Source: Poronia punctata
Lineage: Eukaryota > Ascomycota > Sordariomycetes > Xylariales > Xylariaceae
DNA length: 13,256 nucleotides
Direction: 5' to 3'
Assembly: GCA_022579005.1 (NCBI GenBank)
Contig: MU401971.1
Coordinates: 1-13,256, forward strand
Below the pieces are notes generated by a model. It was not told where the DNA came from, did no database searches, and saw only the letters and a program-made list of their open reading frames with translations. Position 1 is the first letter of the stretch; the number at the start of each line of letters is the position of its first letter. The position numbers and the translations under genes were made by a program. Shown here piece by piece: positions 1-9,480 of this stretch.

Positions 1-698
1 AATTAGTTTTATTATTATTTTTACTACTAAATCAATTTTAAATTATAAGCAAAACAAATATAAAATTACTAGCAATATTATATACTAAAACTTAAATAAA
101 TATAAGCGTATTACTTAATTTATTTTTGCTAGTAAACTATATAGTATAGTTAATAAAGTTAATAGCGCTATTATTTTATATACTACTTTATACTTAATTT
201 TTAAAGTACTTAAATTATTTTTAATTTTTTTAATACTTTATACTAATTTTAAGTTGCTTTATTAATATCTTATAAAGCTTAAAAGTAAGCCAAAAAAATG
301 CTTTATAATTAATATAATATTACTATAAGAACTTTATAAAAAAAAGAAATTATAAAGGTATATTAAATTAAAAAAAAATAACCTTGCAAATTTGTTTATA
401 AAGAAAACCTTTAACTAAATACTTAAGTCTTTTATTATAATAAATTAAATATAAATAAAAATTAAAGCAACAATAAATTGCTTATAAGTTAAAAACAAAA
501 GCATAAAAAAATAAAAATATAGTTAAAAAATATATAGCAAGTGTTAGAATTTCTTTTAATACCTTTAACTTTATTAACTATATTAAAGCTATTAAAACGC
601 AAATATTTTATAAACATAAATATTTAGTTTTTTATATATTAGTTAAACTTAGCTTATTAAAAAAGTATATACGTAGTATATATATATAGTATATAATT

Positions 699-761
699 AA
701 TATATAAAGAGTACGCGTTCTTTACGTATTAAATATATAAAGTATACATATTCTTTTTATA
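699..761 (+). repeat. Imperfect tandem duplication of about 31 bp
   Basis: Two adjacent copies (about 699-729 and 731-761) share AATATATAAAG followed by a similar T-rich half ending in TTCTTT. The first copy keeps ACGCG while the second has ACATA at the matching place, so the differences include C/T and G/A transitions plus a one-base gap. It may be a short local duplication made before mutation. In DNA this simple, chance similarity cannot be ruled out. Confidence 0.4.
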
Positions 762-915
762 TTGCTAATAGGTCTTAATTATAACGCAAACTTTTATAGC
801 TATATAAGACTTGCTAAAAAAAGTCCTTATAATTTCTTTTCCTTTTAATTAATTAAGTTAACATAGTATTATTAATAATAACGTGTTGTAATTATATTTA
901 CTTTAGCCGAACTAA

Positions 916-918
<3 letters not shown>

Positions 919-949
<31 letters not shown>
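919..949. repeat. (TA)n microsatellite
   Basis: An uninterrupted run of alternating T and A, about 15 dinucleotide units long, follows CTAATAC and runs into TTTAAATT. It is a simple-sequence repeat, probably length-variable, with no sign of function. Confidence 0.9.
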
Positions 950-952
<3 letters not shown>

Positions 953-3335
953 AATTTATAAAGTTTTAAAAATATTTATAAAGTTTTATTTTTATAATAT
1001 ATATAATTTATATATAATATTAATAAAATGTTAGTATTTTATATATAGTAGTAGCTAAGCTAAAAAGCAGTTAAAAGTGGCAAAATATTTTTACTTTTAT
1101 GCCTTTACTTTAAAATTTTTTTACTATACTTATATATATACATTTTTAACTTTTTTACTTATACTTTACTTTTGCTATATTTTTTACTTAATTAAAAGTT
1201 TTATTATTTTAAGTTATGCTTTTGTTTTATAAAGTAAAATTAGTTAGTTATTTTATATTTTATATTTATATTATATATATTTAGCTAATAAGTACTTTAT
1301 AGTATTTAGTTACTTATAATTTTATTATTAGCTTTATTTAAGCTACTAGCTTTTTATTATAAAAAATATATTTTTTTACTTTATATACTAATTTATATTA
1401 GTTTTTTTAAGCAATGTTAAAGTATAAAATAAAAAGATTTTTATTGTTGCTTTTACTAAAGCAGCACAAAAAATAAACTAAACAATTTATTAATTTATAT
1501 ATAAACAAAGCTTATAAGCATGCTATAACTTTAATACTTATATAAAAAAAATATAAAAATGCTAAATAACGCTTATACTAATAAATTAAGCGTAAAAAAT
1601 ATATAAAAGCAAAAGAATGTTATAGCTAGCACTATTAATAAAGTTATTAAATTTATAGTAATTTATAAAAAAGTTAAAGCTATATAGTAAGTTATATACT
1701 TTATTTATATATTAATTTATATTAATTTACTAGCTACTTTTAAAATAAATACTTAAAGCAAATTGCTTAAAAATATATTTTTTATAAGCTTATTACTTTT
1801 AAAACTAGTTTAAATTTTTAATTAACTAGTATTTAAAATAGTAATATTATTATTAAGTTTTTAGTAAAAAAAGGTATAAGTTTTATTATTAACTTAAAAA
1901 ATGTTATTAAAAAATAAAAGCGTTTTATATAATGCTTTTAATAACTAATAAAATAATAAGTGGTTTAAATTAATAAAGCAAATTATTAAGTATATATAAA
2001 ATTAAGTAACGCGTTTAGCTTAAATATTATTAAAGATAAAAAAGTATATACTTTAAATAGTATTACTTATAAAAAGCTTAAATATAATATAAAAAAAAAG
2101 TTAAAAAAGTAATACTAACTAATAATTAACTTATATTAAAAACTTTGCTAACTTATTATTATATAGCAACTTTTTATTATTTTCTTTAGCTTAAACGCTT
2201 AAAAGGCTAACTATATAAAATAGCGTTTTATTATTAATAACATGTTTAATAAAGTAGTTTAATATATTTGCTATTTATTATAAAATAAGAAATTTTTATA
2301 AACTTACTTTTAAACTATGCTTATAAAGTATATTTAGTATATAAATATTTACTTATTAAATTTAATATATATTAATTATATATAAAACTTTTAGTATAAA
2401 AGCTATATAGTATAAAAAAACTACTATATTAAAGCTTTAAAAACCTTTTACTATAAGATTTAACTTTAGCGCTACTAATTAGTAGTTGTTTTTTTTTTAG
2501 TTTAAAAAGTAGTAAAAAATAAAAACTTTGCTTTTTAAGTAATTATATATTGCTTAAATAAAAAAAGCTTGCTAATATATATACTATTTACTTTAACTAA
2601 GTATAACGTGCTTTATTAAATAATTAGCTATACTTTATTTAAAGTTAATAATTAAAAAAAGCTTTTTTTAAAAGCAAGCTAAGCAATTATTTAAATTTAC
2701 AAATAAAAACTATATATACTTTTATATTTTAATATACTAATTATATACTAATTATTATAAAGTTTATAAACTATATACTTTATTTTTAATAAAAGCTAAA
2801 AAGCTAAGTATTAGCTTTTTATAGTTAATAAGTACTTAGTTTAGTAAAGTATTTAATGTGCTTATTATAAAGGGTATGCTTTTAAAAGTTTTTAATTAAA
2901 GCTATCTTATAAAGAACTAGGACTAAAACTTAAAAAACTACTTATTGCCTAGTTAACATAACATTTAATATAAGTAAAATAAAGTAACATATAAAAATGC
3001 TATAAAATCTAAGCAAAACATTATTATAGCGTTAGTATGTTTGCTTAATTAAAAAAATAAAGTACTTATTTAAGTATAAAAAATTACGTTTAAAATCTTT
3101 AATTAAGCTTTTGCTTTTTAGCTACTAATATATTACCTAATATTAAATTAATTATAATATTTATTATAACTAAAATGTATAATATAATAAAGTTTTAAAG
3201 TAAATATATATATATAATAAAAAATTATTTATATATAATTTAAAAAAAGCAAGTTTAAAACTATATATTAATTAAAAGTAAATATATAATATATTAATTA
3301 TATACTAATAGCATAATTAATAGCATTAAATCTTT

Positions 3336-3590
3336 ACTTATTTTTTTACTTATAAGCTTTTTAGCATTTAGTTATTATTACTTATTTACTTATAAACCTT
3401 TTAATATTTAATTATAAGTACTTATTTACTTATAAGTTTATTAACATTTGCTTATAAGTACTTATTTAGCTTTAATATCTTATTATAAGTACTTATTTAC
3501 TTATAAGTCTTTTAGCATTTAGTTATAAGTACTTATTTACTTATAGGTTTTTTAATATTTAGTTATAAGTACTTATAGGTTTATTTACTT
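3336..3590 (+). repeat. 40-bp minisatellite, about six diverged copies
   Basis: The core CTTATTTACTTATAAG or a close variant recurs at about 3336, 3381, 3421, 3461, 3492, 3532 and 3575. Spacing is 40, 40, 31 and 40 bp in the best part, so one unit has lost about 9 bp. Each unit consists of the core, a T-rich stretch, (A)GCATTT or AATATTT, then AGTTATAAGTA. Unit junctions form the palindrome ATAAGTACTTAT. Several copy differences are C/T or G/A (AGCATTT versus AATATTT, TATAAG versus TATAGG), as expected if the array existed before mutation. Confidence 0.8.
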
Positions 3591-3954
3591 ACTAGGTCCT
3601 TTTTTAATAAGTTAGGTTTAGCTAACCTTAAAACTATACACTAGCTAAAGCTATGCTAACTAATAACTAAAGCTTTGCTAATTATACCCTTTTTAATCTT
3701 TTTAGCTAGTTTGGTTACTTATTTAGCTAACTAGATAAAAGTTATTTAATATACCTAGTTTTTAAAATTGCTAGCAACATTACCTTATAACTACCTTATT
3801 GCTTAAACCCTTATATTACAAGGGTAATATAAAGGGATAGCAAGTTTTTATAGGCATATATAATAAATCCGCGCTAAAACAAATACCTAACATTGTTTGT
3901 CTTAGTAAAAGTTATTATTATATTTATTTAACCCGATTTATTTGTTAGCATAGG
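3591..3954. other. Gene-free stretch, less mutated than its surroundings
   Basis: This segment keeps CC, GG, TC and GA dinucleotides (for example AGGTCC, TTTGGTT, AACCCG) that are almost absent elsewhere. It contains the near-palindrome GGTTTAGCTAACC near 3614 and a hairpin listed separately. No reading frame, tRNA or rRNA is visible. It may be younger non-repetitive DNA or part of a larger element around the MITE. Confidence 0.5.
3808..3836. repeat. Short hairpin (12/13-bp arms)
   Basis: CCCTTATATTAC at 3808-3819 pairs with GTAATATAAAGGG at 3824-3836 across a four-base loop, with one bulged T/A. It is notable in this AT-rich setting because three C:G pairs close its base. It has no run of T immediately after it, so I do not call it a terminator. 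Function unknown. Confidence 0.6.
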
Positions 3955-4051
3955 TAATCGTGCTACGCCTTATCTTTATTTAGATTTGCAAAACGCTTAC
4001 TACCTAAAGGTGGTGCTGTTTAGTAAAATGACCACTTTAGTAAAATAGCCA
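3955..4051 (+). repeat. Left terminal inverted repeat of the MITE
   Basis: It matches the reverse complement of 4605-4701. Its inner part is a tandem pair of 17-mers, TTTAGTAAAATGACCAC (4019-4035) and TTTAGTAAAATAGCCAG (4036-4052). Paired sub-repeats inside a terminal repeat are a common form of transposase binding site, but that role is inferred here. Confidence 0.88.
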
Positions 4052-4489
4052 GTTTGCGTTTTAGTATAATCCTTATATAAAACCAACTTTTTAGTTTTGT
4101 AAATAACCTGATAATTAAAGGGGCTATAGACATGAAATTGGAGCTAAGAATAAAACACAAATATAGCTATTTAGACATAGTTATAATTGATTTTTTGGAA
4201 TTTGTTTAGTAGAGGTATTTAAAGAAACGTAAAAATACTTACTAAAAGAATTTAGAAAAACTCTAACTTTTATACCTTTATAAAATATATTCTTTTTATA
4301 TTTATTATTAAATTTAGTACTATTAAATTAACCTATATTTTAAGTTTTATAGTTATATATATTATTTAAAATTAAGTATAAAATAAAAGCTATTAAAAAC
4401 TTTAGTGTAAAAGTTTTTGCTTTATACTTTATACCTTATTTTTATATTGCCCTTTATGCAGCTATAACCCTTACAATATATTTATTTTA

Positions 4490-4511
4490 ATTTTCTAATA
4501 GATTAGAAAAT
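4490..4511. repeat. Perfect 10-bp-arm hairpin inside the MITE
   Basis: ATTTTCTAAT (4490-4499) is followed by AG and then its exact reverse complement ATTAGAAAAT (4502-4511). Such a short perfect inverted repeat can arise by chance in AT-rich DNA, but it keeps TC/GA sites that mutation removes elsewhere. Confidence 0.5.
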
Positions 4512-4604
4512 AACATATTTATATACTATTTTCTTTTAAAAAAGGTTTTAAAAGTAACTGCATAGGTGTTATTTTTATTAGCAAAGTGAAAGTTCTAGCA
4601 AAAG

Positions 4605-4701
4605 TGGCTATTTTACTAAAGTGGTTATTTTACTAAATAGCACCAGCTTTAACTAGTAAGCCTAGGCAAATCTCGAATAAAGGTAAAGCGTAGCACAATT
4701 A
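4605..4701 (-). repeat. Right terminal inverted repeat of the MITE
   Basis: It is the inverted copy of 3955-4051. The paired 17-mers appear as GTGGCTATTTTACTAAA (4604-4620) and GTGGTTATTTTACTAAA (4621-4637). It keeps a TCTCGA and an AAAGCG where the left copy has T/A changes, so each copy has mutated independently. Confidence 0.88.
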
Positions 4702-4741
4702 GTTTAACCTATTGCTACAAGAAAAGCTAGGTAGTTATAAT

Positions 4742-4813
4742 GCTTATAAAATTTATAACGCTTATAAACTTATTATATTAGTAAAATTTACAAGCGTTAT
4801 AAATCTTATAAGC
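4742..4813. repeat. Stem-loop with 23-bp arms, next to the MITE
   Basis: The arm at 4742-4764 pairs with 4791-4813 with two mismatches, both A/G transitions, across a 26-base loop. Both arms contain the word TTATAACGCTT or its complement, and a further AGCGTTATAA follows immediately. It begins about 40 bp beyond the MITE's right end and keeps CpG sites. Function unknown. Confidence 0.65.
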
Positions 4814-4836
4814 GTTATAAAATAAGGCTTTTTAAA

Positions 4837-4883
4837 CAAGCGCTATATTTTTAGCGCTTAGCTTATTATAATTATAGCGCTTG
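4837..4883. repeat. Second stem-loop, 11-bp perfect arms with AGCGCT core
   Basis: CAAGCGCTATA (4837-4847) is exactly complementary to TATAGCGCTTG (4873-4883). The 25-base loop itself contains another AGCGCT. It lies 24 bp after the previous stem-loop and shares its AAGCG word, so the two may derive from one element. Confidence 0.65.
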
Positions 4884-6184
4884 CTTTATAATTTACTTTT
4901 TAGTTTAATTAATTTACTATTTTATTTTTAAACTAAAATACTTTACTACTAATTATAACAGTTAATATAAAATATAATTTATATATATTTGCTGCTTTAA
5001 ACTTTAAAAACAATATAATATATAAAATGCATTGAGTATTTTATATATATACTACTTATTTATACTATTTCTTATTTTTTATTTATTTTTTAGCTAATAT
5101 TTTTTAAAAACTATTACTTTTATTTTTAAAATATAAATACTTATCCTATATTATATAAAAGTATTATTTACAATAAAATACTATAGCAATACTAAAGTAA
5201 AAGTAAAAAATAGTAAGTATAAAAGTTAATAAAGTAATATATAGTTTATATATAAATTTAAAAATAGCTGTGCTAACTTTTTAGTTTTTGCTAAATTTCT
5301 TATTTTCTTTTTTTAATATAACTTTTAAAAGTTAATTAGCAGTAGCACATAAAATTATAAACATTAACGTTGCTATTAGTAAAATATACCAATTAAAATA
5401 ATAAAGGTTTTAGTTAACTAATACAACTTTATTATTAATAGCAATTATATAAAGCTTTTTAAAGCTAATTACAATAATAATAATAATAATAGCTTTATTT
5501 ATTTATTAATAAATTTTAAGTTAAAAAGGTTATTATACTAGCTAGTACGCTTTATTAAGCTATAAATAATATAAATATAGCTATTATTATAATTTTTAAA
5601 TAATATAATATACTTAAAGCGTTTAATATAGTTTTAATGCTTTTAAATACACTTTACATACTAATTAATACTTAAAGTAAAGCAATTACTAGATCTTTTA
5701 TATATATTATATATATTAGCAAAACTAGCAACTAATATATACTTAAGTATAGCAATATATTATAAAGCAATTGTTTTAAATAGTAAATATACTTTTTATA
5801 TCTTTATAACTAAATATAAAGCATTAAAGCTTAAGTTTATTAATATAAAATATAAAAATATATAAAGTAAAACTTATTTATAAGTAAACCTAAACTTTTA
5901 GCTTTACTATATAATTTAGTTTTTTTTTAAATAGCTAATACTTTTGCTATAATTAAAATAATAAAACGCTTAGAATTTCTTTAACTATATGTTTATAATA
6001 TTAATATTTTTATAACGTAATAGTTTCTTTTTACTATTAATATTATAATACTATTTTATTACCTTTTTAGTAAAAAAGCAGTTAATTACAGTTAGATTTA
6101 TATGCTAGCTATTAGCAAACACACTAATATTAAGCTTATAATTATTATTATTTTAAATATTAGCTTAATTTACGCGCAATAAAA
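4884..6184. other. AT-rich mutated desert without genes
   Basis: No protein, RNA or regulatory feature can be supported on either strand. Base use returns to the extreme pattern of the first 3.3 kb. The only clear structure is a six-unit AAT run at 5473-5490. It probably represents old mutated repeats. Confidence 0.65.
5473..5490. repeat. (AAT)6 microsatellite
   Basis: Six perfect AAT units flanked by AC and AGC. Simple-sequence repeat with no other signal. Confidence 0.8.
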
Positions 6185-6384
6185 CTGGTAAAGAGAACTA
6201 TAAAGTAGTATAGGAAATTTTGTGAATTAATAATATAAAAAGGAAAAAATCTAGCAAGCCTAGGTTAATTAGTTAATACTAACTAATTAACCTTAGTGCG
6301 CTAGTCTTTATCTAATTTAGCTATTTAATTTAAAGCTATAGGACTTTATTTTTATAATAAGTTCCTTTATAATACGTTATATTA
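6185..6384 (-). repeat. Left terminal repeat, probable 3' LTR of the chromovirus
   Basis: It aligns along its length to the reverse complement of 10140-10340, and most differences are C/T or G/A. The longest shared blocks are near 6201-6235 and around TTAGTGCGCTAG at 6293-6304. Because the polyprotein remnant on the minus strand ends beside it, it sits in the 3' LTR place. The outer end reads ACCAG on the minus strand and CACTAA in the right copy, compatible with an LTR ending in CA, but the exact edge is uncertain. It is less mutated than the interior. A TIR of a DNA transposon is the alternative. Confidence 0.8.
6262..6293. repeat. 13-bp-arm palindrome inside the left terminal repeat
   Basis: AGGTTAATTAGTT (6262-6274) and AACTAATTAACCT (6281-6293) are exact reverse complements around a six-base centre. 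The right terminal repeat has the same palindrome at 10232-10263 with one arm slightly altered, so it belonged to the ancestral repeat. It could be a protein-binding or RNA-hairpin site; no evidence separates these. Confidence 0.7.
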
Positions 6385-6589
6385 AGTGCTAGCTGCATAA
6401 GAAAAGCAACGTTAACCTTAATAATTTTAAGTGCTAATTTGCTTATTTTTGCACTTTTTTTATTTTTTTTACCTTATAAGGTCCTTTTTGCTGCTTATAG
6501 TTAGTTTTATTAAGTATAACCTTTTTTGTTTTTACTTAACTTTTTAATTAATTTTAATACTTTTAAATTAAATACTTTGCGCTATATAA

Positions 6590-6710
6590 TTGCTATTTAA
6601 AGCGCTACTAGTTATTTTTATAATTATAACCTTTTTATTTAACTAAGTATTATAAACTTTTTTTAAAGCAGTTTAGTTAGTAATTTAAAATAGTTTTAAT
6701 TTTAAATAAT
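6590..6710 (-). other. Chromodomain remnant at the polyprotein C terminus
   Basis: FKIKTILNY followed by a stop (6703-6670 region) fits the FEVE-IL--R first strand. YLVK-stop-KGY (6649-6626) fits YLVKWKGY, one of the most recognisable chromodomain motifs, with the Trp codon now a stop. A short acidic-type segment follows, now N/K-rich. In chromoviruses this domain steers integration toward marked heterochromatin, which fits the element's setting. A lysine-rich tail follows to about 6400. Confidence 0.8.
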
Positions 6711-6739
6711 TTGCTAGGTTTTTTTAAGTTTAGTTAGTT

Positions 6740-8000
6740 ATTTTAAATTAAGCTTAGTGCTAAAATAAATTAATAAAACAAGTTTTTACTTTTTTATTTA
6801 AAAAATAGGTAAGCTATAAATATAACCAAATAAATTTTAAGAGTTTTTAGTAAATTAATTTTATAAGCTAGTTTTTTAACTTTTTTTTACTTTTTAAAAG
6901 CTAGCACGTTGCTAAAAGTATTTTTTAAAAAAGTAGCTAAGTAAGTAATATTTATAATAAAGTTTAAAATAAACTTTATTCTTTTTTTTAATTTAATTAG
7001 TTTATACTTTTAATTATAATACTATTTAGTATAAGTAGTAGCAAAGTTTATAGCTAGTTTTATATTTTATTAAAAGTAGATTTAAAAAGTATTTAACTTA
7101 TTTAAGTCTAATGCTATTAAAATCGTTTTTTAACTATATAATAATATTATTAAATTTAAGTAATTAAAATTTAAATAGTAGTTTATAAGCAAAGGCCTTA
7201 ATAGTTTTAAAGTAACTACTATTTAAGTTTTATTATAATATTAGTAATAGTTTAGTTTTTTTTTAAAGTATTTAAAGCAAAAGTAGCTTATTACTATTTT
7301 AACTATTTAGTTTTTTTGTTTTAAAGCTTTATTTGTTTATAAATAGTATATTATTAATATTAAAAGTTTTGTACTAAAACCTTTTTATAGCTTTTTTAAA
7401 AGGCTAAAGTAAACTTTTAATTTTTATTAAAAATAATGCTTAATAAAACGCTTTAGTTAGTTAGTAAAATTATTTTACTAAATATAGCTGCCTAGTCTTT
7501 TATAGTATACTTTACATTGCTTAATATTAGCAATAATTATTTAAATATAATATAAATAGTTATTATTAAAATATTAAAATATTTATAGCCTTTTAGTTTT
7601 TAAAGTAAGTTAGCTAATTTAACTTTTAAAAGCTTTATAATAAAGTTTATAGTAATAGTCTTTATAAAATATAAATTTACTAGTTTTATTACTTAATAAA
7701 AACTATATAGCTTTTTTTATAAAATAGCGTAAAGTTTATATATATTATAATAGTTAATATACTTTTTAACTAGCTTTATTTTAAATTAAATTAAATATTA
7801 GTTTAGGTCTTATAATACACGTTATTTTTTAAAGTAATGTTTATTATTATATACTATTATTATAAACGTTGCTACTATATTTTTTAGTATATATAGCTTT
7901 AGGCTTTTTTTAGTTTATATTATAAATTAAACATTTAATAACTTTAAATAAATACCTAGGCTTTAAGAAGTTTACAACGTTTTTATTATTGTTTTAGATT
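6740..8000 (-). other. Integrase remnant with GPY/F-like module
   Basis: FKVIKCLIYNIN near 7948 fits the F-V-DGLIYH strand before the zinc finger. LKTKRL (7603-7586) fits the CQ-NKT-R end of the HHCC finger. NNFTN-stop-LKRFI (7474-7442) fits the TDKFTKR segment of the core. Further on, KNKVYFKL and QRAS (about 6980-6903), VKKLAYKINL (6880-6851) and KIYLVIFIAYL (6838-6806) fit the GDKVYL, QR-GPF, LAY-L-LP and IHPV-S---L elements after the core. I could not place the three catalytic acidic residues. Confidence 0.75.
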
Positions 8001-8059
8001 TTTTGCAAAATTTAGTAATATTTTAAGTTTTTTTTAAAGCTTTGCTTAAAAAAGATTTT

Positions 8060-8780
8060 ATTTTAAGGTTTATAATAGCAATTACTTTGCTAACTAGCTA
8101 TACTTAGTTAAATATAAGTTTTTTATTTAATTTAATTAGTTTACTATTTCTATTTACTTTGTTAGTAACGTTTTAAAGTTAGCTTAGTACGTTTAAAACA
8201 ACGTTTAGCTATTTTAAAAAATGTAAATAAATATATTAACTAGCTTTTTGTTTACTTTATTTATTAAAGCAATATTAAAGCTAGTTTAGTTAAATATTTC
8301 TTTAGTAGCTAAATAGTTTATTAATACTATTACTAAGTTATTTAAAGCTTTAATTATTATTTTTAAGCGTTTATAAGCTTATATTATATATGCTACTTTT
8401 ATTTTAAAACGTTTATATTTTAATTGTAGTTAAAATAATCACTACCTTAAAAATATAATAAGTTTTACTTAAGTATTTAAAATAAAGGTACTAAGTTGCT
8501 ACTTATAGCTTTTTTAGTATAAAGTAATATAATGCTAAATTTTTATTTTAGCAAAGCGTTTACTTATATAAATAAGGTTTGCGCTAAGTTATAATATTTA
8601 AAAATAATATACTTGCAAATAAAGTTTTATATAGCTTAAAAAACAAAAGTTTGCTTTTAGTAAGTTTAAAATAGGTTAATTAAATATAAGCTTAATATTT
8701 TTTAAAATTGCTATTTAATACCTTTTTTATTTTTATTTTTTAAATAATAAGGCAGTTTTTTTCTTTATAAAGGCTTTGTG
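8060..8780 (-). other. RNase H region remnant
   Basis: It directly follows the RT remnant in the same frame. LFI-stop-VNA (8575-8555) fits the LFID-DAS start of the gypsy-type RNase H, with the catalytic aspartate now AAC (Asn) at 8560-8558. The rest is heavily interrupted and I cannot place the other catalytic residues. The call rests on this motif plus position between RT and integrase. Confidence 0.65.
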
Positions 8781-8782
8781 CA

Positions 8783-9300
8783 TTAGGTATAGTATAGTAA
8801 TAGTGTTTGCAAAAATCTGCTACTGTTAAAGTATTGTTTTAAAGCTTTTAGGTTATTTAAAAAAGCAAGGTTTTTAAAAGTAACTAATTTATGCTTAGTT
8901 ATTAATATTTTTAAAAAGTTAATATAAAAGCTTAGTAATTTTATAAAAAGGTATTTTAAAAACAACCTTTTAGGTAATATTAAAATTTGCTTTTATTTAA
9001 ACAGGTTAAATACTTTTTATAAGTATTTTAAATAACTAGCTTTGTTATTTAAAAATATAATAATATTGTTAATAAAAGCTTAGCAAATTAACCTATATAG
9101 CTTTAAAGTTTAATTTATAAAACATTAAACATATGTTAGCAAGTTGCAAATCTTTATAAAAGCTATTATAAAGCGTTTTAGTTTTTATACACTTATTATA
9201 GTAAATTGGTTATAATAATTTAATAAATTTTAAACTAGTAAAAACAGGCTATAGTGTTTATTATAATAATATAGCGTTTCTTTTAAACTAACTTAATTAT
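8783..9300 (-). other. Reverse transcriptase remnant (catalytic box mutated)
   Basis: The palm domain can be followed in one frame. YYYNK near 9271 fits the FFYQ-type segment after the first catalytic strand. QFTIIS fits RFT-V-S, and FINNIIIF at 9076-9053 fits the F-I-D-D active-site box with both aspartates turned to asparagine. NLKALKQYF (8854-8828) fits the T-LK-LE-YLG segment before the connection to RNase H. The last 183 bases (8965-8783) happen to contain no stop, but the only start would be TTG and the stretch lies inside the domain, so it is not a separate gene. Confidence 0.85.
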
Positions 9301-9480
9301 TTTTAATTGTAAAGGTAATAAATAGTTATTAAAAACAGCTATTTTATTAAAAACTTAAAGGTTTATTATAGGTTTAGTTTATATACTTTTTTTTATTTGC
9401 TAATAAGCAATAAAGGTTAAGTAAACAAATAAGCTTAGTATTAGTTCTTTTACTAAAAAACAAGGAGTACTTTGTCCTTT

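Larger units (their letters stand above)
1..3335. other. AT-rich, RIP-like mutated desert without genes
   Basis: No reading frame of useful length exists on either strand, and stops recur every few codons. The sequence is almost entirely A/T, with surviving C and G mostly in AGCT, GCAA/TTGC, ACT/AGT and ACG contexts. I see no RNA gene, promoter or recognisable protein remnant. Two simple repeats inside it are listed separately. It is most likely old transposon sequence mutated beyond recognition by eye; which elements it came from cannot be told without a profile search. Confidence 0.7.
3955..4701. mobile_element. MITE-like DNA transposon with 97-bp terminal inverted repeats
   Basis: The ends at 3955-4051 and 4605-4701 are inverted copies of each other, with two small compensating gaps and many C/T or G/A differences. 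The outermost bases are TAAT[C/T]GTGCTACGC, and a TA lies at each edge (3955-3956 and 4700-4701), consistent with a TA target duplication of the Tc1/mariner/pogo group. The interior of about 550 bp has no transposase: the longest ATG frame is 26 codons. The element would therefore depend on a transposase elsewhere. It keeps many CpG, CC, GG and GA sites, so it has suffered far less mutation than its neighbours. The inverted repeats are certain; the family is inferred from target site, size and repeat layout. Confidence 0.82.
6540..9480 (-). pseudogene. Chromovirus RT-RNase H-integrase-chromodomain polyprotein, riddled with stops
   Basis: In life this polyprotein would copy element RNA into DNA, degrade the RNA and insert the copy into the genome. 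One minus-strand frame can be followed from about 9480 to about 7270, then a +1 frame to about 7000, with further shifts near 6985 and 6895, all beside A/T homopolymers. In order I recognise the reverse transcriptase (QFTIIS at 9208-9191, TYV-stop at 9136-9125, FINN at 9076-9065), the RNase H start (LFI-stop-VNA, 8575-8555), integrase pieces and a chromodomain. Stops stand where Q, W or R are expected, and N or K where D or E are expected, as C-to-T and G-to-A changes predict. No start codon or intact domain remains. The region 9480-10139 should hold gag and protease but shows no motif I trust. The superfamily call is strong; clade and family are not determined. Confidence 0.85.

Noticed and set aside
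3336..3590. CRISPR array
   Set aside because: The 40-bp units are contiguous and repeat throughout, with no unique spacers between constant repeats.
3808..3836. Rho-independent terminator
   Set aside because: There is no gene upstream and no T run after the stem, and the setting is eukaryotic.
4132..4209. 26-codon ATG frame inside the MITE, plus strand
   Set aside because: Too short, no recognisable motif and no similarity to transposases that I can see. Frames of this length are expected by chance.
8783..8965. Open 60-codon stretch on the minus strand as a small gene
   Set aside because: Its only start is TTG, the frame is open on the 5' side back to a stop near 8993, and its residues continue the reverse transcriptase remnant. 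It is a stop-free part of the pseudogene.
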